DNA of 64,000 nt from Formicarius rufipectus. Taxonomy: Eukaryota > Chordata > Aves > Passeriformes > Formicariidae. The stretch is taken from positions 1,191,830 through 1,255,829 of the forward strand of contig VXAU01000294.1 of assembly GCA_013399695.1 (NCBI GenBank), written 5' to 3'. Shown piece by piece: positions 1-12,500 of this stretch; positions within the stretch are counted from its first letter, which is position 1; every line of letters begins with the position of its first letter. The notes beneath the pieces are model-generated. The model did not search any database, was not told where the DNA came from, and saw nothing but the letters and a program-made list of their open reading frames with translations. The translations under genes were made by a program, and so were the position numbers.

Positions 1-437
1 GCACTGAAAAGAGCCTGGCAAGAGAGCCTGGCTCACTCATTTTTGTTCCCTCTCATCAGGTATTCACACTCATAGACAAGATCCTGCCTGAGTCTTCTCT
101 TCCCCAGGAAGGCAAAGAAGCCCACAGAGCAAAATTTCCACTGAGACATCACAGAGGCTTCATAGGCTTGAACACTCTGCTGCTCAGGCTGTGTATTTAT
201 TACCTTCAAGCACTGAGCTGCAAAACAAAGGGAAATTCTGCCTGCAGAGCACTACAAGAGTCCCAAGGACATGTGTTGGTCTACAGCATCCAAAGCCTCA
301 CTGTCTCCTGACTGAGCTTTGAAACAGGCAGGCCTTAAGGAGGTTTGTAAGGGTGGAGGGATAGGAAAATGACTGCAACTCAGCAGGAGACAGAGCAGAA
401 TTTCCTAGCTCAAAAGCAGAAGGGAAACTCAGCTTAC
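1..437 (-). other. SIDT1: SIDT1 intron 17 (partial)
   Basis: Non-coding. I looked for the next conserved SIDT1 exon (the TM5 segment) and did not see it, so it must lie to the left of position 1. Confidence 0.8.
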
Positions 438-555
438 CAAACTGGAAATTGGAGTAATTAGGGCAGACGTGATAACAGGCACTGAGCACCCCTTCCATCA
501 TCAGAGCGATGCCCATAGCATAAAAGAGACCAAAATGCTTTGGGATCCCATAGTC
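438..555 (-). CDS. SIDT1: SIDT1 exon 17 (fourth helix, putative metal-site residues)
   Basis: 118 nt, residues 534-572 plus one base. It reads DYGIPKHFGLFYAMGIALMM then EGVLSACYHVCPNYSNFQF. The S558-x3-H562 pair fits the SID1/CREST-type metal-site signature. The partner Asp expected 11 residues after the His would be split by the exon 17/18 junction (G then AT), so it is completed outside the window. GTAAGC donor. No further exon is visible in 1-437. Confidence 0.95.
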
Positions 556-3500
556 CTGGAAAAGAACAGATCTGGAGAATAAGTACCCTCACTGCCCCAA
601 TGACAGATGAGCTTCCACTCTCCATCACTTCATCCCTCAATTCCTACACACATCCTTCAGTCAGCAAGGCAGCACAGTGTGCTGTGCACAACTACAGGCT
701 CTGGATTTAGAGATCAGACTGGATTTTAACTTAGACACATGGCATAACCAGGTGAATCACTTTGTAGCAATCCCAGGTCAATCACACTGAAACTTCTGAT
801 CTGAAGACTCGGTGTCTTGGTACCAACATCATGAGACTTAATCTGTCCTGTACCTCATGCCATACTACATCCTGCCCAAAACTGAGAGAACTGGGGACCC
901 AAAATTTCTCTAGTAGTCAGGTAGGAAGCAGCAGACCCTTACAAGTGCTAAGGCCATTACTTGCTACACTGCCACTGAAAACAGAGCCGTTTGCCTCCAG
1001 AAACCATCAACACCACTGCCCACAATGATGCAGAGTTCTCTATCCTCACCCAAAAGAGACTGCAGGACCTTGGCTACAAGCAGCTCTTCTTCAGAGCTAG
1101 AAGCAGACAAATTCCTGAGTTATCATAGGCAGCTCTATTCCCCTCTGGCAAACAAAAGTGCCAAGAAGGAACTCTTGATTGTGTCTGACAAATCAAACTT
1201 CACTATGAAGAAAAACATCCTGTGACACTCATACTGTCCCAGTTGCTCCACAGTGAGCACTAGAGGACAAGCCACAGCAACGGTAGTTGTTCCTCCGTTA
1301 ATCTTGTCTTCACATGCCCAGCCTGGATCATCACAGCAGTATGGACATACTATATGTAGTAAAATACTGGGGTATGCAAGAACATAAGCATCCCACCTAG
1401 ACTCTTTTGCACAGGAGGGAAAAAGAGCAGGATTCAATCCTTCAGCAAGGAAGGCAAATTGAAACCCACAGTGTATTTCCCTGGTTTTCAAATTCATCCT
1501 TTCTTCCCTCCCTCCACTCAGCCCCATGCAATCATGCTTCCTACCAGGGTATAGACATCTTTCATCTCCATGGCCCGGCGGTGGAGAATGTCCCTGCGCA
1601 ACACAATGAGGAGGAAGAGAATGCCCAGCATCATGTGGCCCACATTGCTGAGGATGTTGTTGAAGGCACTGCAAGAAAAAAGAAGGTTTAAGACAAAGGC
1701 AGTACATGAGCAGGAAGCTGAACCCTGGACCATGACAAGCTGAATCCATTTTGCTCCCCCTCCACCATCCTCTGCTGCAGCAGCTGCCAGACTGCCAGTT
1801 TTATGCTCCAGGTGATAACTGCACATTGAGTAGCTCATTTGCCCCAGGGAATTTAATGCTTCCTCTGAGAGATCCCCAACTCTGGCCTTTCTTTGCACTC
1901 CCACATTAATTTAGAGAAATACTGCACTGTGAGGACTGATCTGAACTGCTCTGCAGAGCTACTGCTCCTTGGATACAAGAGAGGGCACTGGAACACCTCA
2001 CTGCTGAGCCATAGATATGGCACCCAGGTGCCATATGTTCCTGGATGCATGTGTCTCACTGCAACTGAGCACTACTGCTGAGTAAAACAAAGCTCAGAGT
2101 CCAAAACTCCCAGTGGCCTCATCAATACAGTTACTGTGAGCCTGGCAAAGATAAAATCCTGCCCTGTGCACAGCACAAACACTCAAGAGGCATAAGACAA
2201 TTATGCAGAGCTCACTCACCTCAGCACCCCAAGGGGATGAGCACACAGAAAGTTGTAGTAGCAGATGTCCTGATTGCCGGTCACATTCACTACCTGGACA
2301 GAGAGGAAGTGGGAGACCCAATATGAGCAAATCCTCCCTGCTCCTGAGGGTTTGCTTTGTGCAAATACTACATGTACACAAGGTGTACCAGGACACAGCC
2401 TAGCTCCAGCACTGGCATAGGGGAGTATTGACATCTACAGTGGGGGGGGACAAGGTGTATCCACAGGCCAAACACCTGACAACTGACTTCAGAGGAAACA
2501 TGTGCTCTCAATCCCACCATTAATAGACCTGCTTGCAGATACGTGAATAACAGCAGGATAGCAAGGCTGGGGAGAAGGGAGGCACAATCACTCATATCAC
2601 AGCAAACCCTACTTGCCTTCAGTTGCCTTTTAGAGATAACAGCAGATTCCTCCTGTCTCCAAAAATGAAACAGGACCCAAATGAGACATCAGTCGAGCAG
2701 GAAAACAGCTGTGCTCCCATTTCCCAAGCAAAAATAGCAGAACTCCAAGCTGGGTGAGCCAAGCTTGCAGTAACACTCACACAGTGCAGAGGGAGCAGCT
2801 TAGGTAAACTGCCCCTCAGACAGAGCAGAACTCCTGGGTGATCCCAGTTTCACCACCATCCCTACACAATGCAATCACAGAGCTAATTTAAAGGCAAGAG
2901 GGGTCAGCCATGGAGCCCAACGCACCGTCTGGTAAGTGATGACGAGCTGGATGACCGGCAGGGCATAAAACACTGCAATGGTGATGATGTTCCTGCAGAG
3001 AGGAGACAGCAGCAGCAGTTACAGACACCACAACAACTGGTGCACGCCCAGGACAGAGCCCCACAGTGCTTGAGGAGGACTGCGTACACCTCAGTGCCTA
3101 CGGGCACAGACTCTGCTCTCTGGGGTTATGACCAGGTTATGCTCTCCTGAAGCAGAAGAGCAGGCATGCTAATGCAAACAGGAGGAAAATGCTAAGGGTA
3201 CAAGAAAAGTCATAATGTGGACCATAAACTCGTGTGTTTGAGTGCCAGTTTCTCCCCTTCCCCACTATGTTCCAGCACACTTCTTGTTACCATGCTTAAA
3301 AACAACAGTGCAAAACAGAATGCATTGCCAGGATCATGTGTGCACTGGTCCACAAATACCCTTATTTGAGCTGTGTGGGATCTGCAGTTGCTGGTTGGAA
3401 CAGGGTCAAAGTGTAATAGAATGGTTCAGAGAACATCCTCAGGTCCAAAGTGTGGAACAGAAGGGCATGTGGACAGACTCCACAACCACAGACTGTGTCC

Positions 3501-6500
3501 AGAGCTTGGGGTCTTCCCAGTTTGCCTCTTCCTTACCAGAAATAGATTTTGTACTTTTTGCTGACGATCCTTCGGTCCTTCCTGGACAGGTCTGATAGAT
3601 AGAGAAACACCTAAAACATCAGTGGGTGGGGAAAGGGAAGAAAACAGAAAAGAACCAATGGTGAGTACAGAAGCCATTAGAAGATCTTGACGTATCTGGA
3701 CAACCTGCAGCTTGGTACTGTTTGGGCAGTTTTTATACAGTGAGCTCACTGTGTCCCTTGATTCTATGGGAGTGAGTTCTGCAAAATCCTCTGACCTCCA
3801 GGAATGGCTCCAACCACATAAAACAGTGCAAGATGACAAAAGGAGGCAGTCAGAGCTGCTAGCTTAAAGCCCCTCAGTACATCTACTGGTGGCATACTAT
3901 TTGTACCAGATTAACTACCTACTACTGCAGATTATTTTCTCACTGTTACACCTTCTTGTGCTTTCTGGCATTCCTCTTCCTTTCTCCATATGCCCCAGTA
4001 CATTCTGATTTTTCACATTAAATCACTCATTTCAGCAGATCACTTACCACAGCAGGAAAAATTTCAGTGACTGAAAAAGCACTAAGAAGCACATTCAGCT
4101 TCATTAGACTAAATCCACCCAGCATGGAAGAGGAAACTTCAAAATCCTGGTAAGTGACTAGCGCTGCTCCTCACCTGGATATGCCCATGGCCCACCATCA
4201 GGGCCACAGCTGCAACACCAGCCATACCTTAGTGCGGATGATGTTCTTATCACTTTCAATTTCTGGCATGGTGTCAAAGTCGCTCTCTTCCTCCACAGAG
4301 CTGTCTGTGTCAGAGCCAGCTGGAGGCCTGCGCTCAGGGGAAGACAGCTGATGTCCACCACTGGAGCTTGACTCATCTGGACCAGAATGCAGAGAAGGAA
4401 ACAGGCAGGGTAAAGGTTAAATCCCTCTATGCACAGCAAGAATAAAGCTGTCCCAGATACCAGCTGCACTCAATTTGATATGGCCATTTCAAGGAACAAG
4501 TTTTCCCATGATCCCAAACTTTCCGAAAAGTATCAGATTACCATCTAAGAGTACTTTCAAGGACCATCGTCTCCCCCTCTGGGCTCTGGAATTCTGAGAC
4601 AAGCCAAAAAGCTCCAGTGAAAGCAGCACTGCTGTTAGGGGTCAAAAACCACACTGACCCAGTTAACCTTCAGATTTTATTTCAGATTTATATATATATA
4701 TACACACACTTTTCTAAAAATACTGTAAAACAATCAACAAAGAGGAAGAAAGCAGATTTTTCAAAGCATACAGAGGACCAGCTTTGCTCCCATTGCATCC
4801 ACAGTGTCAGTCACCTGCAGGTCAACAGCATCTGCCTGCACTTCCCACAGCCTGGCCAAGCTCCCAGCCCCTTGCCATGGGGGCATGGGCAGAACACAAG
4901 TTTCTCCCTCATTTTCCAAATGCTTTTAAAGCATTGCCTTGGGAATAGTGGAAGGAGGTGTAGGGTGGTGCTGAAGCCCTCAACTCTTAATACTTAAATC
5001 CTCCTGAATTTTTCCCAAACCTCATGAAAAAACACCTCTATGTTTCTTTGTCAGGCATTGAGAGATATCACACCTTCAGAGTCCAACAACTGGATGGTAT
5101 TTGGAGCTTCAGGGCTATCATTACACAACAGTGAGCAAACGCATCCTGAGCAGGGACCAAAAATTACACAGAATTGCTCTATTCTCATTTGAGCAGCTGC
5201 CTCACACTGCCTTGGACCTGCAAAGCATCACTCTGCAATCTAGGTCCATATGCTCTCAAATTCAAGGATTATGCCTGAAAGTCCACTGAGCTATTCAGTA
5301 CCAATACCTTCACAGGAGGGAAAACTACTGTAAGGAGGAGACAGAAATACTCTGGTAAAGGAAGTCATTACCCATCATCTCAGATTAGCAGGACCTTGGG
5401 AAGCTTTTTCCTCCTCTGCTGCCAAGGCATGGTTCGCCTGTTGACAACATGACATTATTTCTTCCCTAATGAAACCTCTGGAGTGCAAGCAGCTCCGATT
5501 CTGTCTTGGCTCCTGGCATACAACTCTTCAGCCTTCCAGGGCAAGGCATGCTTTGGCCTAAAAGCAGGCTTGATGAGCTAATAACAGGTTTCTAGAAGCT
5601 TGCTTGGAAGGGATATTTCTCAGTCCCTTGCAAATATCCTGTCTGAAGCAGAAGTGTCCCCAGCACTTCTCAGGTGACTATGGTCTTGTCTCCTTGAGAC
5701 AAACATTCCCAATACAGCCTCTCTAGGCACCTCTTTCACAGATTTGGCCCCTTTATTATGCAGATGCTTTTCCCTGAACCTCCCAAACAGCAATTTTATT
5801 TTTTTTCAAGTAGCTCCAAGATGCTCCTACAGTAGCTAGAAGCTTTATTTCCTTATGGCTTTAAACTACCTTAGAACTGCCTTCTCCTGCCCCAGGCATA
5901 ACCTTCCCTATGTTCCCAGTTCTGGAATATACTCTACCAATAGCACCATAGCTGCTTCCCTCAGGAGTGCTGGCTGAGATGGGGTGTGAAGAAGCCATAA
6001 TCCCAGACCCTGCAATGGAAACAGACATAAAAAGGACCGTTAGTTTTATATGTCAGTGCTTCAAAACACATATCTGAGGTGAATACAAACAGCCTGAAAT
6101 GCTGGAGAGGCCTGGGAAAAGCAACATTTCTCTAAACAGATGGCAGTCTCTAGAGCATACCGTGCAAAAGGGAAACCCTCGTTTTGCAGTGTAAAGCAAA
6201 CCCATTCCCTTCAGCCTCCTCACACAGGCTGCTAGTGAGACTGGCAGCATGAGCCCCTCTCCAGCATCATGCAGGGATCATACTATGGGGCTGCAAGACT
6301 TGGTAAATTTAGAACAATTCTCATGATGTTCTGAACACCCTTCTGAATTTCTTATTCTTCTCCTCACATAGCTGATCTCTCCAAATATTCCTACCTCCAG
6401 TAAACCCCTGGAAGAGTCACAGACCAGCAAGACAGCTGCTACATAGTTTTAACCAAAGGAGAAAGCAAAAGATAATCATGCAGAAAGTGGTCCTGATCTT

Positions 6501-9500
6501 GTGCTGATGATGAGAAGGGGAAGACTTTGAGGGCTGAGAAGTCCCTGCCTCCTGTCCATATGTGTGAAGCAAGGAGGACTGTCCTTGCTTCAGGTTCCAC
6601 TGGGACTGTGCCCTCCTGCCTCCACACCTCCTCTTTTTGCCTCCCATGATGGAGCTCAGCAGTTCATCTGACAGCAGACAAACGTGGCATGAAACAAAGC
6701 CAGCTGAATCCCTTCACTGAGGGATCAGACACCCATCTCCACAAAAGGGAGGGAAGCAAGAGCAGCAGGAGCAGAACCACATCTTCCAGGGGTGGCAAAC
6801 AGTGAGACAGATTCAGCTGCGTTAAAACTTCACATTTGTAACAACATCATGCGGTCAGTCAGCAGCAAAGCAATACAGAACACTGCATAGCAAGGCCAAG
6901 CAACCTTACTGGAAATGGCCTGGCTTCCCAAACTGCAAGTTTGGCTTCCCAGGACATGATCTGTCTCAAACTGACAGGCAGAGGCAGACTCCTCTTTCCA
7001 GCTGGAAGTTCTGGGCACTTCCTTAACATCTTGCATAGGTTGTTATACCATTTCCATTAGCTACATAGGTAGAGACCTAACACTTGTCCCTGCCTGAACT
7101 CAAATCAAGGAAGCACCCTTAGAGCAATGACATTTGAAGTTTCAAGTCCCAGTGACTGCCTGCCTTTGTCATGTTCACTGTGCTTGCTGGGCTGTGGGCT
7201 AAGACTCTGTCTCAATTGGAGGTCCCTCCTGCCCCATCCCTCTAACATGGCAAATGAACATCAGAAGGAGGAGGAGCATCCGAAGTGAATAACCTGGCAT
7301 GGACTGAGCAGCAGAGGGAAAGCTCTGGCACACCAGAGCCCTCCATGTGACAACTCTTGAGCACTGAACTGAGATTAGCAGGATGTTGTAGGAACAAGAT
7401 TCAACTTCTACTCATCAGTTCCCATGCAAACTCTCTCTCTTGTTGCCGTTTTTTCCTGTTGCTTTAAAATAGTTTGGAAATCCAGATCACTGGGAAGAAG
7501 CATTTCCCCATGTTTGAGGCACCAAGACACAAATCCTAGTCCTGTCAATCCTGTCCCACAGGGATGCTCCCTCCTAATTTTAGACCAAGCTTTGTTGTCT
7601 CAAATGACCTGTCAACCTTCTCTCCTAAGTAACCAAAGGAAGATTTAAATCTGGACAAAGCAGGAAAGCCAAGGAGAAAAGCCATTCTGCCCTGTCTCTA
7701 ACAGCCACTTTGGGTACAGCTCACCCACTAATTTCAGTCCCACTTCCCAGTGTGTGAGTCAGCAAAGTATATGTACCACACCAGGTGTGGTTCTTTCAGC
7801 TATTGCCTCCACCAGACTGTGATGATGTGGAAGGGAAGGTGTGGCACAGGATTAAAAAAAGTGAATCACAGCAGCCGGACATGAAATGGGTGACAGGAGC
7901 ACAGGGGCACATGGAGTTGTAGGATATTCAAGAACAAAGAGACAGATTGCTCAGCACTCCCATCCACAGTTTCTTGGTGGGGAAGGGGAAAGGAGTGGGG
8001 AGTGATGAAGGCAAGACCCAGGGGTAATTTGGAGGATGAGAAATTCCAGTGGGTAGAAAGAGGAGAAAAAAAAACCTGAGAGAAAGCCAGCATATTCTGA
8101 TTGACATGGAAGACAGGGAAGATGCTAATTACTATTTTATAGGCATCAGACACACCCTGAAGAAACACAGAAGAAAAAAAAGGCATGGGGTAGGATATGA
8201 TTCCTACCCAGAGGAAAGGACACAGTTGTAACATGCAGTGACAGACATATGAAGGTGGATTACAAGGGAAAGGACAGCTCACAGAAAGAGCAGGTGCCTC
8301 TGGGAGGAAAGCTGTGAAGGAACTGTACTTCTCTGTCCCTTCACAGGGATGCTGTTCAGCAATCCTCCCTGACCAGCAACCCAGTTCTCTGCTCTCCAGG
8401 TCCATACTAAGAACAGTAACTGTGCCCTGCAGCTTCCCTGGGAACTCCCCAGGCACCAGAATATAACTTTCACCTCTCACCAGGGCAGCATAGAAAGCAG
8501 CTTCAAAGGTGCCTTCAGCACTTTAAATCTTGGCTGCAGCACTAGCAGCACTGCATTGGACTTGTGGTCTCACCTGGCTGAGACTGTTCCTCCTTGCCTT
8601 AGACAGTGACACCTTGTCACCACCCTGGAGCTCTTCCACAGCCTTGGCCAGATCCTCTTCAACTTCCCCCAACTCCCCAGCACACAGGCCCTTCCTCTTT
8701 CTCAAGTTTCCTAAGACTTGCTCTTGTTCTACAGCACTAATAATTCCAAATTATTTAATACTAGAATATATTTAAGGACATTTTTACAGTCCCTTGTTCA
8801 GGTTGTGAAGAAAAGCTTTCACACGTATTCCATGCACAAGGATGCCTATGTGGATCTTAGTGGTTGAAGAAGCAAGAAGTCACTCCAGAGAATCCCAATG
8901 CCCTCAGGTCCTTCACAGCAATATCAACCCCAGCAATGCCAGGTCAGAGGGAAGTTTCACTGCTGATCCTTTAAGCACAGCTCAGTTAGACTAATATGCT
9001 TACCCACTGATGTGCGGCAGATCAGAGAGACTCAAAAAGCTGGGCATTAGAGAAGGGAACACATCAAGATCCTTTTAATACTGCCAAAACAATGTCCTCC
9101 CTTCCTCTAGGAGAGAGGTATGAATGACCTCATCATCACCAATGCTTTGAACTACTGTGCAGGCACTAAATATTTAATAAAAATGAGAAGGCAAGCCTCT
9201 CACACTTCACCAGAAGCAAAACCTCCCAGTGTCCCCCATCCACATGATAAAAATTTCCATCTTTCACTGGTAGATTCTCGGATGCAGTAATGCTTTTATA
9301 ACACAGAAAGCTGCAGCATGTTGAAATGTGGGTGCAGCAAAAAGTAAACTGAATCCAATACCAAAGTAAATATCATAAATACCACTATCTCTATTAGTCA
9401 CTCCTTCACCTGGTTGTCTGCAACTTCCAGTTAAAAACAAATTAAAACTTAAATTAAGTAAAAAAATACCCCACGTTTAAACCAGGCAGAGGAGTTCTTA

Positions 9501-12500
9501 AAGCATAGGACAGACCCAAAGTGCCTTGCTTAAAAACCAATAGATCTGGAATCAGGACTGGGCAAGGCTTGACCTCCCTCCAGTCCTTTAACAGCCAGCT
9601 CCTCAGGGCAGGGGTCAGGACCAGGCTCAGGGGAGCCAGCTTCAAATGCCCTCTCCTGAGAGGGCAGAGAGGAGGCTCTAGCAATGTTCACCCACACCAG
9701 GGACTGTGGTACACATACAGGGAAGATGGCTCAAAGGGACTGAAGGTACTCAAATGGCAGCCTGTCCCTTGCCTGCCTGGGCCCTGGGCTGTTCACTTGA
9801 AGTTGTCACATAACAGAAAAGAACTCTTACCATGCTCAGGAGTCAATCTCCCAGCTGAAGCCTTCCTCTGAACCCTGAAAAGGAACATACAGCACTCATG
9901 AGACAGCCAACGAACCCCATTACCTGCCAGCCATGGCAGGATTACCTAGGAAACCAGTAGGTAAATACGGTGCAAGCTCTATAAAATAAATGAAACAAAC
10001 AAAAAGAAGCACAACAGAAGCAAACACACACAACAATAAAAAAAGAAAAATACTGTTTGGACTAGACACAGCTTAGCCATGAGTGCTTGCTGTTCACCTC
10101 TCCAACTTCCAAAGCAACAGAGGCCTTTTTTTACACCCTCACCTACCTACCGCAGGCAGGACAACCCCATCCTACACTGTTCAAACTGCTGGGATAGACT
10201 TTCACACCACCTTTCCAAAACAAATTTCCCCTTTCAGGGGATCAAGCATGTAAGAATCTACTGAAAAGGCAGTAGAAGCTAGAGGTACTCATTAGCACAA
10301 TGCTTACTAAGGCCCTATCACCTCTTCCAGTGCAGATGTCAAGCAGAGGTTGGTAAAAATCAAAACACATGCCCACAACAAAGGAAAAATGACAACAATG
10401 AAGAGCTTACACACATATACACACTTTAGTAATTTCACTAAATGTTCCAATGAAATGTTGTTTGACTGATAAGTCTTGAAGTCAATCAATGGCCTCATCT
10501 TGAAATTCATTTGTTTCAGAACACCAAACTTTTGCAATTCCCTATTCTGAAGCAGCTGAGAACTCCTTGCCATGTTTGCTCTCCAGAGGTGGCTGACAAG
10601 CACAGTTCCCACAAAACCAACCTGCTATTTCATGAAAGCTTTAAACAGCTCTTCCCATGCCAACCTTTTCCATAGGGGCAGGAAGGAGTGTTGATGGGGC
10701 CTCCCTCCTCTCAAGCCTCCATGATTTTGGACAAAGGATTCATTTAATAGTTGTCACTGCCTACACAGGCAGCAGTGAATGATCCCAACAAACTCCACCA
10801 TCTCTACCACCTTTGGAGAACCTGCTTGCTGCCACACCAAGGCTCTCATCCTATGATAGCTGTTAATCATCCCACAGGGACAAACATCACCTCCCTTTTA
10901 GGCTACTGTCCCCTTTCTGCCCCTCCAGTCCCTTCTATCACTCACCAGAGCTTCAAAGTCACCTCCAGCGAGCAACAGGGGGCCCTGGGGCAGCTGGGAA
11001 AAGTCTTACTTTTGTTTTGGTTTGGTATTTTGCATCCTAGAACAACCTTCATGGTAGCTATGCCCAAATTCACCTCAGATGCTTCTCAACACAAGTGCAG
11101 GCAGCAAGGTCTAGGGCAAGGCAGGCATGTCAGGAAGGAAAACAGCACTCTGGGGACTCCAAGGCCCTATTTGGGTCACTAGCACTTATCGTAGTACTCA
11201 GTTCAGCTCTCTGGGAATCACCTTGATTTCTCCATGCTCTGTCATTCTACATCCCAAACTGGTCCCTTCACAATTCCCACCTGTCACCCAGTGCAACAAC
11301 CCCATGACTCACCTAATGTAGTGCACAAAAGCAACAACAAGTGAGCCCAGGTAAAAAGAGAGGAAACTCAGGAAGCTGAAGAACATGGCCTGGACATAAA
11401 CAGACTCTGAGGAAAGAGAAGACATCAGTCACAGAGCAGGGACAGTGCTTCTCAGGGTCAGCACTCCTGTCCTGCTCTTCCCAATACTGCCTGGTAACTG
11501 CCCAGCCTCAAACAGCCCTTCAAAACCCATCTACTTTCTTAAAAAAAAAATTGACAGAACCTGTTGCAAGATCATCCCCCATTTCTTCACCCCCAGTGAT
11601 AGTTGGTGTGCCTATGACACCACCCTGTGCCACACACCACCTCCTCCAAAGGATCAGAGCTTCAGTTGGTTTGACTCCTTAGCTTGTGCTTTCAGCACCA
11701 TTCCATCTGAGACTGCTGGCCCAGTCACACCCTTCTATTCAGAAGTGCCAAGTTCCCCTGTAAAGCTGCATTACTCTGCCCAAAGACACTGACTTTTAAT
11801 GGAGGGCACAATTGTCACTTGAAGGTTCTTTGTCCGCTGCAGGTTCCAGGTACGGTTGGCATTCCCTGTGAGAGGCAAAGTGTACAGCAAATATAAAAAC
11901 AATCAAACATTAGTGACCTCTGTCTCTGATCTTCATTCTCTGAACTCGCAAAAACAACAAGGTCTGGCTTTTCACTACACTCTGTGTGTGGTTTTGCTTT
12001 AAACTATTCTTCGGATTGTCAATATACAGTCTTTTTCAAATATTTCCCTGTCCCCCCTATCCACAACCTATTTTTCAGACTAGAAATCCCTGCTTGAGCC
12101 TTCTATACATTGCTCAGGCCTGGACGCCTGAATTCCAAAGGCATCTCTTCTGCTCATTTAGTCCCCAAAGGGCAGCTTCTCTTACTACAGATACTGGGAC
12201 ACTATTTTTGCCTTTGGCCAAATTTCTGTGGGTAAAACAGTTCTGTGCAGGATACCATGCCAGAAACTTGCCATTTTCCCAGGGCTTAGTTCACTTGGCC
12301 AGTAGAGCTCTGCTAACAGCTATAGGATAAGAGAAAGAGACCCTCATGGGGAAACCCCAGCTACCTGGATAAGACAGAGCTATATGGCTACCCCATGTCA
12401 TCCCACAGGAAGGTCCTAAAGGACACCCACGTCTCTATCACACAGATGCAGCAACCAAATCAAACTTTCAGAACAACTTACCATGAACTGAGGAAGGCAC

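Larger units (their letters stand above)
556..4227 (-). other. SIDT1: SIDT1 introns 12-16 between the listed exons
   Basis: Five short introns (about 0.54-1.0 kb: 556-1544, 1669-2219, 2294-2925, 2993-3536, 3611-4227) separate exons 12-17. I see no repeats, RNA genes or additional exons in them; open frames here lack conserved residues. Confidence 0.75.

Noticed and set aside
1135..1749. 204-codon minus-strand frame overlapping SIDT1 exon 16
   Set aside because: It is out of phase with the conserved SIDT1 reading and contains no family motif; only the exon at 1545-1668 is supported.
7866..8480. 204-codon minus-strand open frame in SIDT1 intron 10
   Set aside because: No conserved motifs, no splice or promoter context, and it lies within an intron whose flanking exons join in phase.
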